Positions 43,487-52,561 of a DNA stretch of 58,377 nt are shown here, in pieces; the stretch's first letter is position 1; every line of letters starts with the position of its first letter. The DNA is from an uncultured Lachnospiraceae bacterium (GTDB lineage: Bacteria > Bacillota > Clostridia > Lachnospirales > Lachnospiraceae), in NCBI GenBank assembly GCA_900317755.1, contig ONHZ01000061.1, positions 1 through 58,377 on the forward strand, given 5' to 3'. The notes beneath the pieces are model-generated. The model had not been told where the DNA came from. It ran no database searches and worked only from the letters and a program-made list of their open reading frames with translations. The position numbers and the translations under genes are program-made.

Positions 43487-44837
43487 ATATTTTATCAAGC
43501 ACCGTCTTTTTTATTCTGTTAAAACAGAATAATGTCACAATCAGCGAGACTACTTCTGCAATCGGGAAGCACCACCAGACCGCATTCACATTTCCAGTGA
43601 TTTTTCCAAGTATGTATGCTACCGGTACAAGCACGCCAATCTGACGCATTACAGAAACAATCAGTGAATAATAGCTCTTTGCAAAAGCCATGAAGGTCGA
43701 ACTTAAGACAATCGAAATCGCAGCGACAGGGAAATGCACAGCAATGATTCTAAGTGCCGGGACACCGATCGATACCATATTGTCAGTAGCTGAAAACATT
43801 GATAATAACGTCTTTGGAATGAGTTCAAATACGAGTGTGCCGCAGCACATGATGACAATAGCAAGCTTCACGGAAAAATGCAGGGAATTATCAATACGGG
43901 AGCGCTTCTTTGCACCATAATTATAGGCAAGCACCGGGACTAGTCCATTATTTAATCCGAAAATCGGCATGAAGAAAAAGCTCTGAAGTTTGAAGTAAAC
44001 GCCGAAAACGGCAACTGCCGTCGAAGAAAAGCCCATCAGAATCAGATCCATAAGGTAGGTCATTATAGAACCAATTGAAACCATAATGATTGACGGAACA
44101 CCAACAAAATAAATCTGCTTGATAATGCTGCCTTTTGGAGAAAATACAGCCTTTAGTGAAAAATTAATCTCTTTATTCTTTTTGACATTTAATGTGAGTC
44201 CGACAATGCAGGCAATGCTCTGGCCGATGACAGTTGCGATTGCAGCACCCCTGACACCAAGCTTTGGTGCACCGAGTAAACCGAAAATTAATATCGGATC
44301 AAGAATAATATTTACGATTGCGCCTGTCAGCTGCGAAAACATTGAAAGCACAGTGAGTCCGGTGGATTGAAGGAGCCTTTCAAAGCAGATCTGGAAGAAC
44401 AGCCCGAGCGAAAAACACATGACGACCTGAAGGTATTCTGTGCCGAGCTTTACAATTTCTGGATTATCCGACTGGGATGCAATAAACGGACCGGCGCCGA
44501 AAATCCCGATTACCATAAAAACTAAAAAGCTAATAATGGCTAGAAAGATGCCGTTATTCGCAGCGGCATCGGAATTTTTGAATTCTTTTTCGCCAAGAGA
44601 CCTTGAAAGGAGCGCATTCATACCGACACCAGTGCCGGTGCCGACTGCAATTAAGAGATTCTGCATTGGAAATGCGAGCGTGACGGCCGTCAGTGCATTT
44701 TCGCTGATTTTTGCAACGAAGACGGAATCAACAATATTGTAGAGCGCCTGCACCAGCATTGAAATCATGATCGGGACAGACATTGAAACGATTAACCTTT
44801 TTTCGGGCATCGTGCCCATTTTATTTTCTTTTTCCAT
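43485..44837 (-). CDS. MATE family efflux protein
   Basis: 450 residues, twelve hydrophobic spans in two halves. Typical starts of the halves are ALYNIVDSVFVAKI and the ALTAVTLAFPMQNLLIAVGTGTGVGMNALLSRSLG stretch. Drug or metabolite/cation antiporter of the DinF/NorM superfamily; substrate unknown. AAGGATG precedes ATG 44837. Confidence 0.92.
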   Translation of the reverse strand: MEKENKMGTMPEKRLIVSMSVPIMISMLVQALYNIVDSVFVAKISENALTAVTLAFPMQNLLIAVGTGTGVGMNALLSRSLGEKEFKNSDAAANNGIFLAIISFLVFMVIGIFGAGPFIASQSDNPEIVKLGTEYLQVVMCFSLGLFFQICFERLLQSTGLTVLSMFSQLTGAIVNIILDPILIFGLLGAPKLGVRGAAIATVIGQSIACIVGLTLNVKKNKEINFSLKAVFSPKGSIIKQIYFVGVPSIIMVSIGSIMTYLMDLILMGFSSTAVAVFGVYFKLQSFFFMPIFGLNNGLVPVLAYNYGAKKRSRIDNSLHFSVKLAIVIMCCGTLVFELIPKTLLSMFSATDNMVSIGVPALRIIAVHFPVAAISIVLSSTFMAFAKSYYSLIVSVMRQIGVLVPVAYILGKITGNVNAVWWCFPIAEVVSLIVTLFCFNRIKKTVLDKI

Positions 44838-45184
44838 ATATTCATCCTTATTGTGCTGCCATGTTTAGGTTTACAGCGGTATTATTCTTTTGCAGCCAAA
44901 TTTTTCCGTTTTGAAGGCGCAAAAATAAAATCTTAACGCCTCAAAATTTTTGACTTGGCAGAATTCTGATTATCGTCTGTGAATGCAGGCGACTTGTGCT
45001 ATGATAACATATATTAATTCAATGTCAACAACAGGATAAATGAACACATATCGGATTATTGTTGATTGAAAAAATGAAAAATAATATAAACTACACAGTG
45101 ACACAGTCATAAGAACTTTAAAAATTAACTCAATAGTACCAATATTCATATGCATATTAATATTTTCTGATCATGAATAGGCAA
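44838..45184. other. Gap without recognised gene
   Basis: AT-rich sequence between the MATE start and a rightward terminator at 45185. No frame with a good binding site was found. TATGAT at 44999 may be a -10, so the terminator might end a small unknown RNA. Confidence 0.3.
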
Positions 45185-45229
45185 AATCCCTGACTGGCAG
45201 TACATCATCGCCAGACAGGGATTTTTTTT
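45185..45229 (+). terminator. Terminator upstream of the flagellin fragment
   Basis: AATCCCTG-A-CTGGC pairs with GCCAG-A-CAGGGATT (one A-A mismatch) followed by eight T residues. No complete gene lies directly upstream on this strand. Confidence 0.9.
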
Positions 45230-45257
45230 GTACACTTTTTGTACTTTTATTTGAACA

Positions 45258-45518
45258 TTGGTTGTCATTTGTAATAATTCATCTATCAGCGAAGAGCGCT
45301 CTCGCTTTGGCGCCTACCAGAACAGGCTCGAGCATGCAAAGCTCATCGATGACAATATTTCAGAAAATACACAGTCTGCAGAATCGAGGATTCGTGACTC
45401 GGATATGTCCACAGAAATGGTGAATTATTCAAAACATAATATTTTGGAGCAGGCGGGCCAGTCGATGCTTGCACAGGCAAATGCCATGAACCAGGGCGTG
45501 CTGACGCTGCTGCAGTAA
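45258..45518 (+). pseudogene. Flagellin C-terminal remnant
   Basis: The frame holds only the D0/D1 C-terminal end of flagellin: RSRFGAYQNRLEHA, AESRIRDSDMSTEMV, NILEQAGQSMLAQAN and the terminal VLTLLQ. About 75 flagellin residues remain of an expected 270 or more; the N-terminal D0/D1 and the variable centre are missing. There is no ribosome binding site at the TTG that opens the frame, and a terminator lies 30 bases upstream. It is a decayed gene. The conserved frame shows the loss is recent or that the segment is kept for recombination. Confidence 0.9.
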
Positions 45519-45543
45519 GAATTTTTGTAAATTAATAATAATC

Positions 45544-45580
45544 TAATCCTTGCATAAAATTATGCAGGGATTATTTTTTA
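45544..45580 (+). terminator. Terminator after the flagellin remnant
   Basis: TAATCC-tt-GCATAA pairs with TTATGC-ag-GGATTA, then a T-rich run. It probably ended the ancestral flagellin mRNA. Confidence 0.85.
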
Positions 45581-45581
45581 C

Positions 45582-45643
45582 TTGACAATATACCCATAGG
45601 GGTATATACTACGCAACAGTTAGAGATACCCGGTGGGGTATAT
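45582..45643 (+). promoter_or_regulatory. csoR promoter with two CsoR boxes
   Basis: TTGACA (45582-45587), 17-base spacer, TATACT (45605-45610): a near-perfect promoter. The spacer contains ATACCC-ATA-GGGGTAT, and a second ATACCCGGTGGGGTAT lies at 45626-45641. These G/C-rich palindromes match CsoR operators; copper-free CsoR would block polymerase. Confidence 0.88.
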
Positions 45644-45653
45644 GGAGAATGAT

Positions 45654-46058
45654 ATGGCTGTAAAGAGTAAAGAGAAAAAAATAAAAAAAACAGAGATAGC
45701 TCCTGATAAAGATGAATGTTTTGCAAAAGGTGACAATGTGATAGAGGAAGAGCAGAGAACCTGTCCGCACTGTGGGATTCATGATAAGAAAATCCGGACG
45801 GATGAGGAGAAGAAAGCTCTTCTGAACAGGCTTAAAAGAGCGGAAGGTCAGGTTCGTTCGCTGGAGAAAATGATCGAGAATGATGCCTACTGCCCGGATG
45901 TGATCATGCAGAGCTCAGCAGTCATCAATGCATTGAATAGCTTTAATAAGGCATTACTTGCTGCGCATATCAAGAACTGCGTGGCAGATGACATCAGGGC
46001 TGGAAATGATGCGACGATTGATGAGCTAACGGAGCTTGTGCAGAAACTGATGAAATAA
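45654..46058 (+). CDS. csoR: CsoR family copper-sensing repressor
   Basis: 134 residues. DUF156 fold: LLNRLKRAEGQVRSLEKMIE, Cys in AYCPDV, and His-x3-Cys in AAHIKNCV, the Cu(I) ligands. A roughly 50-residue N-terminal extension is charged and carries an extra CPHCG. ATG 45654 has GGAGA at six bases; earlier in-frame starts lie in the operator. It would repress its own promoter and probably copA downstream. Confidence 0.9.
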   Translation: MAVKSKEKKIKKTEIAPDKDECFAKGDNVIEEEQRTCPHCGIHDKKIRTDEEKKALLNRLKRAEGQVRSLEKMIENDAYCPDVIMQSSAVINALNSFNKALLAAHIKNCVADDIRAGNDATIDELTELVQKLMK

Positions 46059-46234
46059 AGCATTGGTTTTGAAAGATACTGTCAGAGGGCTGCAGTTGAG
46101 CAGCAGGTGCATTAGTTTAATGTAAATGCGATTGATGATGTAACTGGAAAATCACACAAGCAAATTATGGTGAATTATTCTGGATATTATGTCGTAGCAA
46201 ATAAGTATGGAAAAAGGAAAATTTGGTGATATAG

Positions 46235-49030
46235 ATGGACAAATATGATGTGACTGGCATGAGCTGTGCAGCCTGCCAGGCTCATGTGGAAAAAGCGGTA
46301 AGCGGCGTGCCGGGCGTAGAAAACTGTACGGTAAGTTTACTTACGAATTCGATGACAGTGAGCGGCACAGCTGATGAAAAAGATATAGTAAAGGCAGTCG
46401 AAGATGCCGGCTATGGCGCAAAGAAGCGCGCATACGAAAATGAGTCGAAAGTTTCTGCATCTGCGAAACTCAAGATGGAAGAGGAAGCCCTCGAAGACAA
46501 AGAAACACCGAAAATGGTGAAAAGACTCGTGTCTTCGGTCATCGTTCTTCTGATTCTCATGTATTTTTCAATGGGACATATGATGTGGAATTTCCCGGTA
46601 CCATTTTTCCTTGAAAATCATGTGAATCTTGGAATACTCGAGATGCTCCTCACGATCATCATCCTGATGATCAATAGGAATTTCTTCATTAACGGCTACA
46701 AAGGTCTCTTCCATGGCGCAGCAAATATGGACACGCTCGTGGCAATCGGCTCGACAGCGGCATTCGGCTATTCGCTTGCAGCACTTTTCATCATGGCATA
46801 CGCTATGGGAAATGGCGATCATGAAACTGTCATGACAATGGCTATGAAATACATGTATTTCGAGTCAGCGGCAATGATTCCAACTCTTATTACGATTGGA
46901 AAGACGCTTGAATCCTATTCAAAAGGCAGAACGACAGATGCGCTGAAAAGCCTTATGAAGCTTGCACCGAAAACCGCGGTCATCGAGCGTAACGGCATTC
47001 AGGAAGAAGTCGAAATCGATGAGGTCAAAACAGGCGATATCTTCATCGTAAAGCCTGGTGAAAATATTCCAGTCGATGGCGTGATCATAGAGGGAAATAC
47101 AGCAGTTGACGAAAGTGCACTGACTGGCGAAAGCATTCCAGTTGACAAGGCAGTTGGTGATTCAGTTAGTGCTGCCACAGTAAATACTGAAGGCTTCATA
47201 AAGGCTCGTGTGACAAGAGTTGGAGAAGATACGACACTTTCCCAGATTATAGAAATGGTTTCTGATGCGGCATCTACCAAGGCGCCCATTGGAAGGATTG
47301 CAGACAAGGTTGCAGGCGTATTTGTTCCGGCGGTACTTCTTCTGGCGCTTGCGACACTGATCGGCTGGGTGATCGCAGGAATCGGCTTCCCGACAGCATT
47401 TTCAAGAGCGGTTTCCGTGCTTGTTATTTCATGCCCATGTGCGCTCGGCCTTGCAACACCGGTTGCGATTATGGTTGGAAACGGTCTAGGTGCAAAAAAT
47501 GGAATCCTATACAAGACGGCAGCTTCACTTGAATCAGCAGGCAGAACGGAGATTGTTGCACTTGATAAGACTGGAACCATCACGAATGGCGAGCCAAAAG
47601 TTACAGACATCATTCCGGCAGAAGGTGAATCGAGAGAAGAACTTATGAAAGTTGCTTATTCGCTTGAGAAATTAAGCGAACATCCGCTCGCAAAGGCGGT
47701 GGTAAACTACTATGAAGATGAGCAGGCGACTGAAAAATCTGAAGATGAAATAAACGCTGGATTTGGAGATGCTGATGATAAGAATAAATCGACGTTAATA
47801 TCTAATAATATTCTTGGAGAAAATGCAAATCTAGGCGACAGATTAGCATACAAAATTTCTGAATTTTCTGCCGTCACCGGAAATGGACTGAAAGGCACAA
47901 TTGACGGTGTCGAAGTCTATGGCGGTAAGAAGGAATACATTGAAAGTTTAGTAAAGCTGCCGAAGGACGCTGAGAATTTCTACCTCGATCTTTCGGACAA
48001 GGGCAAGACCGTATTATTCTTTGCAAGAGGGGATAAATTTCTAGGCATTATCGCTGTGATGGATACAATCAAGGAAGAAAGTCCGGAAGCTATTAAGCAG
48101 CTTAAGAATATGGGCATCGAAGTCGTCATGATTACCGGCGACAATGAGCGGACGGCCAGAACTGTCGGAAAAGAAGCCGGCGTCGACAGAGTCATTGCAG
48201 GCGTTCTGCCAGGCGGTAAAGAAGACATCATCAAGTCTCTTCAGAAGAAAGGCAAAGTTGCCATGGTCGGTGACGGAATCAATGATGCACCAGCGCTCAC
48301 CCTCGCAGATACCGGCATTGCAATCGGTGCAGGTACAGATGTTGCAATTGATGCGGCTGATGTGGTGCTGATGAAGTCCAGGCTTACAGATGTGCCGGCA
48401 GCGATCAGGCTTTCGAGAGCGACAATCAGAAATATTCATGAGAATCTTTTCTGGGCATTTTTCTACAATGTCATCTGCATTCCGCTTGCGATGGGGCTTT
48501 ACCAGGCTGCTTTCCACTTAGGCTTCGAGATGAAGCCGGCGGTCGGTGCGCTTGCGATGAGCTTTTCGTCAGTTACCGTTTGCCTGAATGCGCTGAGACT
48601 GAATCTTTTCAAACCATTTAATGCAGGGCATGACAAGAAAATAAAGAAGAAAAACGCAGATTATAATGATGACTGGATTGTTTCGGCAGAAGCAATTAAT
48701 GGAAAGACTCCTACTGATGGTGCTGAAACAGAAGAAGTAGAAACAACTAATAATGCTATAGTATCAGATGCAAATAATTCGGCATTTAAAAATAATAATC
48801 AAGAAAAGGAGAACCAAGAAATGACAAAGACAATGAAGATTGAAGGCATGATGTGTGAGCACTGCGAGATGACAGTAAAGAAAGCACTTGAGGCTCTTGA
48901 CGGAGTTGAAAATGCAGAAGTAAGCCACGAGAAGGGCGAGGCTGTCGTTACTCTTTCAAAGGATGTTGATGACGGCGCACTCACAAAGGCTGTTATGGAC
49001 AAGGACTACAAGGTGCTTTCTGTAGCATAA
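46235..49030 (+). CDS. copA: Copper-exporting P1B-type ATPase with C-terminal chaperone domain
   Basis: 931 residues. N-terminal heavy-metal domain with GMSCAAC; eight predicted spans; TGES phosphatase loop; CPC at 400-402 in the ion-binding helix; phosphorylated Asp444 in DKTGTIT; HP at 483-484; GDGINDAP hinge. An Asn/Asp/Glu-rich insertion (about 493-535) lies in the nucleotide domain. After the last span comes a roughly 65-residue linker and a second complete heavy-metal domain (MMCEHC) at 863-931, an unusual C-terminal placement that equals a fused CopZ. Follows csoR by 176 bases. Confidence 0.95.
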   Translation: MDKYDVTGMSCAACQAHVEKAVSGVPGVENCTVSLLTNSMTVSGTADEKDIVKAVEDAGYGAKKRAYENESKVSASAKLKMEEEALEDKETPKMVKRLVSSVIVLLILMYFSMGHMMWNFPVPFFLENHVNLGILEMLLTIIILMINRNFFINGYKGLFHGAANMDTLVAIGSTAAFGYSLAALFIMAYAMGNGDHETVMTMAMKYMYFESAAMIPTLITIGKTLESYSKGRTTDALKSLMKLAPKTAVIERNGIQEEVEIDEVKTGDIFIVKPGENIPVDGVIIEGNTAVDESALTGESIPVDKAVGDSVSAATVNTEGFIKARVTRVGEDTTLSQIIEMVSDAASTKAPIGRIADKVAGVFVPAVLLLALATLIGWVIAGIGFPTAFSRAVSVLVISCPCALGLATPVAIMVGNGLGAKNGILYKTAASLESAGRTEIVALDKTGTITNGEPKVTDIIPAEGESREELMKVAYSLEKLSEHPLAKAVVNYYEDEQATEKSEDEINAGFGDADDKNKSTLISNNILGENANLGDRLAYKISEFSAVTGNGLKGTIDGVEVYGGKKEYIESLVKLPKDAENFYLDLSDKGKTVLFFARGDKFLGIIAVMDTIKEESPEAIKQLKNMGIEVVMITGDNERTARTVGKEAGVDRVIAGVLPGGKEDIIKSLQKKGKVAMVGDGINDAPALTLADTGIAIGAGTDVAIDAADVVLMKSRLTDVPAAIRLSRATIRNIHENLFWAFFYNVICIPLAMGLYQAAFHLGFEMKPAVGALAMSFSSVTVCLNALRLNLFKPFNAGHDKKIKKKNADYNDDWIVSAEAINGKTPTDGAETEEVETTNNAIVSDANNSAFKNNNQEKENQEMTKTMKIEGMMCEHCEMTVKKALEALDGVENAEVSHEKGEAVVTLSKDVDDGALTKAVMDKDYKVLSVA
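48821..49030 (+). CDS. Possible CopZ made by internal initiation in copA
   Basis: ATG 48821 is in frame inside copA and has AAAGGAG at nine bases' spacing, a better binding site than that of copA itself. The product would be a 69-residue CopZ-like copper chaperone starting [15 protein letters not shown] and ending at the copA stop. Separate production is inferred from the site, not shown. Confidence 0.6.
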   Translation: MTKTMKIEGMMCEHCEMTVKKALEALDGVENAEVSHEKGEAVVTLSKDVDDGALTKAVMDKDYKVLSVA

Positions 49031-49061
49031 ATACATACTTTCAAAATAACCCCATTACGAT

Positions 49062-49093
49062 AAAGCAGGATCATACCTGCTTTATTGTTTTTG
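49062..49093 (+). terminator. Terminator after copA
   Basis: AAAGCAGG-ATCATA-CCTGCTTT followed by ATTGTTTTTG. Confidence 0.85.
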
Positions 49094-49180
49094 TAGGCAA
49101 TAATGCTTTTTTGACCTTGACATCATATTGATGGTAAAATACCATATGCATAAAAATAATTTACAGAATAGAGAAAAAAT

Positions 49181-50047
49181 ATGTCAGACAAAATAGATTA
49201 CGAAAACTGGGACGAGAACGAGGAAGAGAACCTTAAGAAGGCGAAGGAGGCCGTAGTCCTCAATATTGATGGAAAAATTAATATGAAAGGCTACGAGGAC
49301 GATCCGACTGTGACGGTCGAGGCACCGGAAGAGCCTGAAGAAGAATTAGATCCTGCCGACCTCATTAACCCTGAAAATGCATTGTCAAACAAGGATAATG
49401 TCCCATCATCTGGCATTATTTTTAATAATGACGCAATCGACAAGGCAAAATCACTTCGCGAGAAAAAGCTGGACAATGCCTTTGATGATCCGCATTTTCC
49501 GGAAATCGTGCATTTTCAGATGCTGAATGACTGCCCAGAGGCAGAGAAGCTCAAGGGAGAAATTGATGCATTTTATGATTCGGTGAATGACCTTATGAAG
49601 AATGAAGGTCCGGCAGACCCGGCGTTTCCAGGATTTCGTGATATACCATCAGATTATGAACTCTATGATGGAATTCTCTACAATGGAAAATATGAACTTT
49701 TCCTACATTTCAGAGTTGAGGATGATGAAATCTACGAAGTTTACCTCACGATAGAGAGGGACGAATCAGAGCCGATGGAAGTGCCAGCGGAATATGCTGA
49801 TGAAGCAAAGGAAAGCGCAGGGATGATGGATCTCGAGGGAGTTGAGGGAATCCCTGAACCCGCGGACAGAAACGCATTTCTTAAATACGTGCTTTCCGAA
49901 GACAAACTGAACTGCCGCACGCTTCCACTTTCTTTTATTGCGCCTTACATCAGGAAATTCGGTTTCGATGACTGGGCCGCGACTCTTCTGTCTGCAAGTG
50001 ATGATCCGTATACCGACTTCGATCAGCCGATTAGAATCAAGCACTGA
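49181..50047 (+). CDS. Acidic protein of unknown function
   Basis: 288 residues, not recognised. The first about 75 residues are very acidic and probably disordered; a compact C-terminal region (about 95-288) mixes helices and strands, with FRDIPSDYELYDGILYNGKYELFLHFRVEDDEIYEVYLTIE-like alternating character and a final RKFGFDDWAATLLS. No signal, span or metal motif. GAGAAA precedes the ATG. Followed after 40 bases by a zinc-ribbon protein gene, so possibly one operon. Confidence 0.7.
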   Translation: MSDKIDYENWDENEEENLKKAKEAVVLNIDGKINMKGYEDDPTVTVEAPEEPEEELDPADLINPENALSNKDNVPSSGIIFNNDAIDKAKSLREKKLDNAFDDPHFPEIVHFQMLNDCPEAEKLKGEIDAFYDSVNDLMKNEGPADPAFPGFRDIPSDYELYDGILYNGKYELFLHFRVEDDEIYEVYLTIERDESEPMEVPAEYADEAKESAGMMDLEGVEGIPEPADRNAFLKYVLSEDKLNCRTLPLSFIAPYIRKFGFDDWAATLLSASDDPYTDFDQPIRIKH

Positions 50048-50087
50048 GATTTTTTCGCTATTGATGGATTGTATTGACAGGTAGAAT

Positions 50088-50339
50088 ATGGCAAAGAAAC
50101 TGTTTCCGGAAGAAAAGGAAAGGCCAAGGTGCAAAAAATGCGGGCGGATTCTTCCGAAGGGATATAAAGAAGAATACTGCAATTCCTGCAAGGATGACAT
50201 TTTGTATCGCAAGGTAAAAGAGTATGTTCTCACGCATGACTGCACTGAGCAGGAAGTCGCTGAAGAATTGTCCATCCCTCTCGACAAAATCCATGAATGG
50301 ATAGGAAAAGGATACATGTCATATAAGAACAAGCACTAG
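50088..50339 (+). CDS. Zinc-ribbon/HTH small protein (YvyF-like)
   Basis: 83 residues: C15-x2-C18 and C31-x2-C34 form a zinc ribbon, followed by a helix-turn-helix-like segment (TEQEVAEELSIPLDKIHEWIGKG). The layout resembles the flagellar operon protein YvyF/TIGR03826. With the flagellin remnant nearby, it might be a leftover or a repurposed regulator; that link is inference. AGGTAG precedes the ATG. Confidence 0.72.
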   Translation: MAKKLFPEEKERPRCKKCGRILPKGYKEEYCNSCKDDILYRKVKEYVLTHDCTEQEVAEELSIPLDKIHEWIGKGYMSYKNKH

Positions 50340-50635
50340 AATATATTGCAAAAGAGGAAAATAATGACCGATGTAGAGATTCTAATACAAATTCAAATCT
50401 GTCCATAATTATTTGTTTGAAATGAAGCCCCGCAACCTGTAAGCATAGAAATACAGAGTACAATTGATAAAATAAAAGACTTTTTCATTTAGAATTATTA
50501 ACTTCCTTTCTGCTATTCTAAAAAAAATAATTTAATAAAAGGAGGAAATTAGCTCATATACTGGCAAGCCAGAGGATTATATCGAAAATCGCCGTAAGAT
50601 ATTAAAGAGCACTACCGTAGTATAATGACTTGATA
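50340..50635. other. Gap with a start-less small frame
   Basis: Contains AAGCCCCGCAACC (50425-50437), also at 17979-17991. A strong GGAGG at 50541-50545 is followed by an open frame (50548-50625) reading SSYTGKPEDYIENRRKILK and ending TTVV, but no ATG, GTG or TTG stands at a useful distance; only ATT is available. It may be a mutated micropeptide gene. Confidence 0.3.
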
Positions 50636-50675
50636 AAAAGACCGCCGCATGGTTTTGTGCAGCGGTCTTTTGTTG
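50636..50675. terminator. Bidirectional terminator beside pyk
   Basis: AAAAGACCGC and GCGGTCTTTT are complements with an inner GC/GC step and a loop. It sits 20 bases beyond the pyk stop (minus strand) and after the small frame on the plus strand. Confidence 0.9.
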
Positions 50676-50694
50676 ATATTTAAAATTTGATTTT

Positions 50695-52116
50695 TTATTC
50701 TACTTCAATGACTCTGAGCATATTTGTATTTCCGGAAACGCCGAGAGGAACACCAGCGGTGAGGACGACCTTGTCGCCTGTCTTGATGAGGCCGGCAGCC
50801 TTTGCTGAGGAAACGGCTTCGTCGAAGAGCTCCTCCTCAGAATCTTCCTTTCTGATGAGAAGAGGTGCGACGCCCCACATTAAAGTCATCTGACGTGCAA
50901 CCATAGGCTCTGTTGTGCAGCCGATGATCTTGCAGCATGGCTTATATCTTGAAATTCTTTCGCAAGTATAGCCGCTCATTGAGACTGTGATGATGCCGTC
51001 TGCCTTAATTTCTGCAGCGACCGTGCAGGTAGCATGAGAAATCGCAGTCGTGATGTCACGCTCACACTCGGAATTGATTGAAAGCTTGCCGAGACGTTTT
51101 ACATAATCGATGGCACGCTCTGTTCTCTCTGCAATGATTGCCATAGTCTTTAATGATTCAACCGGGTATGCACCGGATGCTGACTCGCCTGAAAGCATGG
51201 TGGCTGTCGTTCCATCGTAGATTGCATTTGCAACATCTGTGATTTCAGCTCTGGTAGGACGTGGATTCTTGATCATGGAATCAAGCATCTGTGTGGCTGT
51301 AATGACATATTTTCCTGCGGCATTTGTCTTCTTGATGAGTTCCTTCTGGATGACGGGAACATCTTCGAATGGAAGCTCGACGCCCATATCACCACGGGCA
51401 ACCATGATTCCGTCAGCGGCATCGATGATTTCGTCGATGTTCTTGATGCCCTGGGTGCTCTCGATTTTTGCGATGATCTTTGCCTTGCTGTTGTGTTTTT
51501 TCAGAAGCTCCCTGATGTCATTGATATCCTGTGCATTTCTTGTAAATGAAGCAGCGATAAAATCAACCCCAAGCTCGCAGCCGAATTCGAGGTCTGAGAT
51601 GTCCTGTTCTGAAAGATAAGGGAAGGAAAGCTCGCCGCCTGGAACATTCACTGACTTCTGGTCTGACATTTTTCCGTCGTTAAGGACAGTGCAGTTTATT
51701 TTGTCGTCGTCGATGGAGTCGATCTTGAGGCCGACAAGACCATCGTCGAGGAGGATGTTCATGCCTGGCTTTACATCACTCTTGAGGTTCGCATAGGTGA
51801 TGCCGATGCCGTTTTCATCTCCGTCTGAGCCGGCGCAGTCGAGAACGAACTTCTGGCCTGCCTTCATCTGAATAGGGCCGTTTTTGAAACTTTTGATTCG
51901 GATTTCAGGTCCCTTTGTGTCAAGCATGACAGCAACAGGCATATCGAGATCTCTTGAAATTTTCCTGATTTTCTTGAACTTGTCCTTATGGGAAGGATGG
52001 TCGCCGTGTGAAAAATTCAGTCTTGCGACATTCATGCCGTTTTTGATCAGCTCTGTCAGGACTTCAACGCTGTCCGATGCAGGTCCGATCGTGCAGATGA
52101 TTTTTGTTCGTCTCAT
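50695..52116 (-). CDS. pyk: Pyruvate kinase
   Basis: 473 residues, single-core form without the extra C-terminal PEP-utiliser domain. MRRTKIICTIGPAS start, catalytic Lys in AKIESTQGIKNIDEI, MVARGDMGVELPFEDVP, and TATQMLDSMI are all intact. Final ATP-forming step of glycolysis. On the minus strand a TATAAT at 52216-52221 is the likely -10, giving a leader of about 90 bases with a predicted pseudoknot. Divergent from the ABC exporter operon. Confidence 0.95.
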   Translation of the reverse strand: MRRTKIICTIGPASDSVEVLTELIKNGMNVARLNFSHGDHPSHKDKFKKIRKISRDLDMPVAVMLDTKGPEIRIKSFKNGPIQMKAGQKFVLDCAGSDGDENGIGITYANLKSDVKPGMNILLDDGLVGLKIDSIDDDKINCTVLNDGKMSDQKSVNVPGGELSFPYLSEQDISDLEFGCELGVDFIAASFTRNAQDINDIRELLKKHNSKAKIIAKIESTQGIKNIDEIIDAADGIMVARGDMGVELPFEDVPVIQKELIKKTNAAGKYVITATQMLDSMIKNPRPTRAEITDVANAIYDGTTATMLSGESASGAYPVESLKTMAIIAERTERAIDYVKRLGKLSINSECERDITTAISHATCTVAAEIKADGIITVSMSGYTCERISRYKPCCKIIGCTTEPMVARQMTLMWGVAPLLIRKEDSEEELFDEAVSSAKAAGLIKTGDKVVLTAGVPLGVSGNTNMLRVIEVE

Positions 52117-52140
52117 TTTTGCTCGCTTTCTATTAACTTA

Positions 52141-52193
52141 TTGTAACTAAACAGAACTTTTCACTAGAATAGTTACAAATTATCTTGTTCTGT
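52141..52193 (-). promoter_or_regulatory. Predicted pseudoknot in the pyk 5' leader
   Basis: Two interleaved perfect pairings: 52141-52149 with 52170-52178 (TTGTAACTA/TAGTTACAA, 9 bp) and 52151-52157 with 52187-52193 (ACAGAAC/GTTCTGT, 7 bp). Their order is a-b-a'-b', so both can form only as an H-type pseudoknot. It ends about 24 bases before the pyk start codon and so could gate its ribosome binding site. No match to a known riboswitch was recognised. Confidence 0.5.
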
Positions 52194-52561
52194 AAAAAAC
52201 CGAAAAACATTCTGCATTATAACATTAATCATATAAAAAAATCATCATTTACATAATTTTTTCAAATTTTTGATATACTTTACAAATGAAAAGTCGCACA
52301 TTTATTTTTATGGAGAATTGGAAGAGATAATTTAACAGATATCATTTTTTTGTTGGGCAGTTCATATTTTTTTCACATCGTCTTTTGTAGATAAATAATG
52401 AAAAAAGTGATATATAAATAACTTATGCGCAGATTTTACAATTATTTTTGATTACAAAGAAGTAATATGATATCAGAATTGTAAAAATCATTTTAAGAAA
52501 TCCGTGACATTAGTTGAAAAGTGGTTTTGACGGAACACATTAATATAGTAGAAAGAAAATT
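52194..52561. other. Divergent promoter region between pyk and ABC exporter
   Basis: No gene seen. Minus-strand TATAAT at 52216-52221 fits pyk. For the plus-strand exporter, TATACT near 52273 and TATAGT near 52544 are possible -10 elements without good -35 partners. AT-rich throughout. Confidence 0.35.

Noticed and set aside
46059-46234. Short coding-like stretch between csoR and copA ending in a frame with VNYSGYYVVANKYGK
   Set aside because: It is interrupted by a stop on its 5' side and has no convincing start or binding site; too short to identify as a gene remnant.
46999-47613. 204-residue minus-strand frame opposite copA
   Set aside because: A shadow of copA caused by codon bias, with no binding site and a low-complexity Ser/Thr/Pro product.
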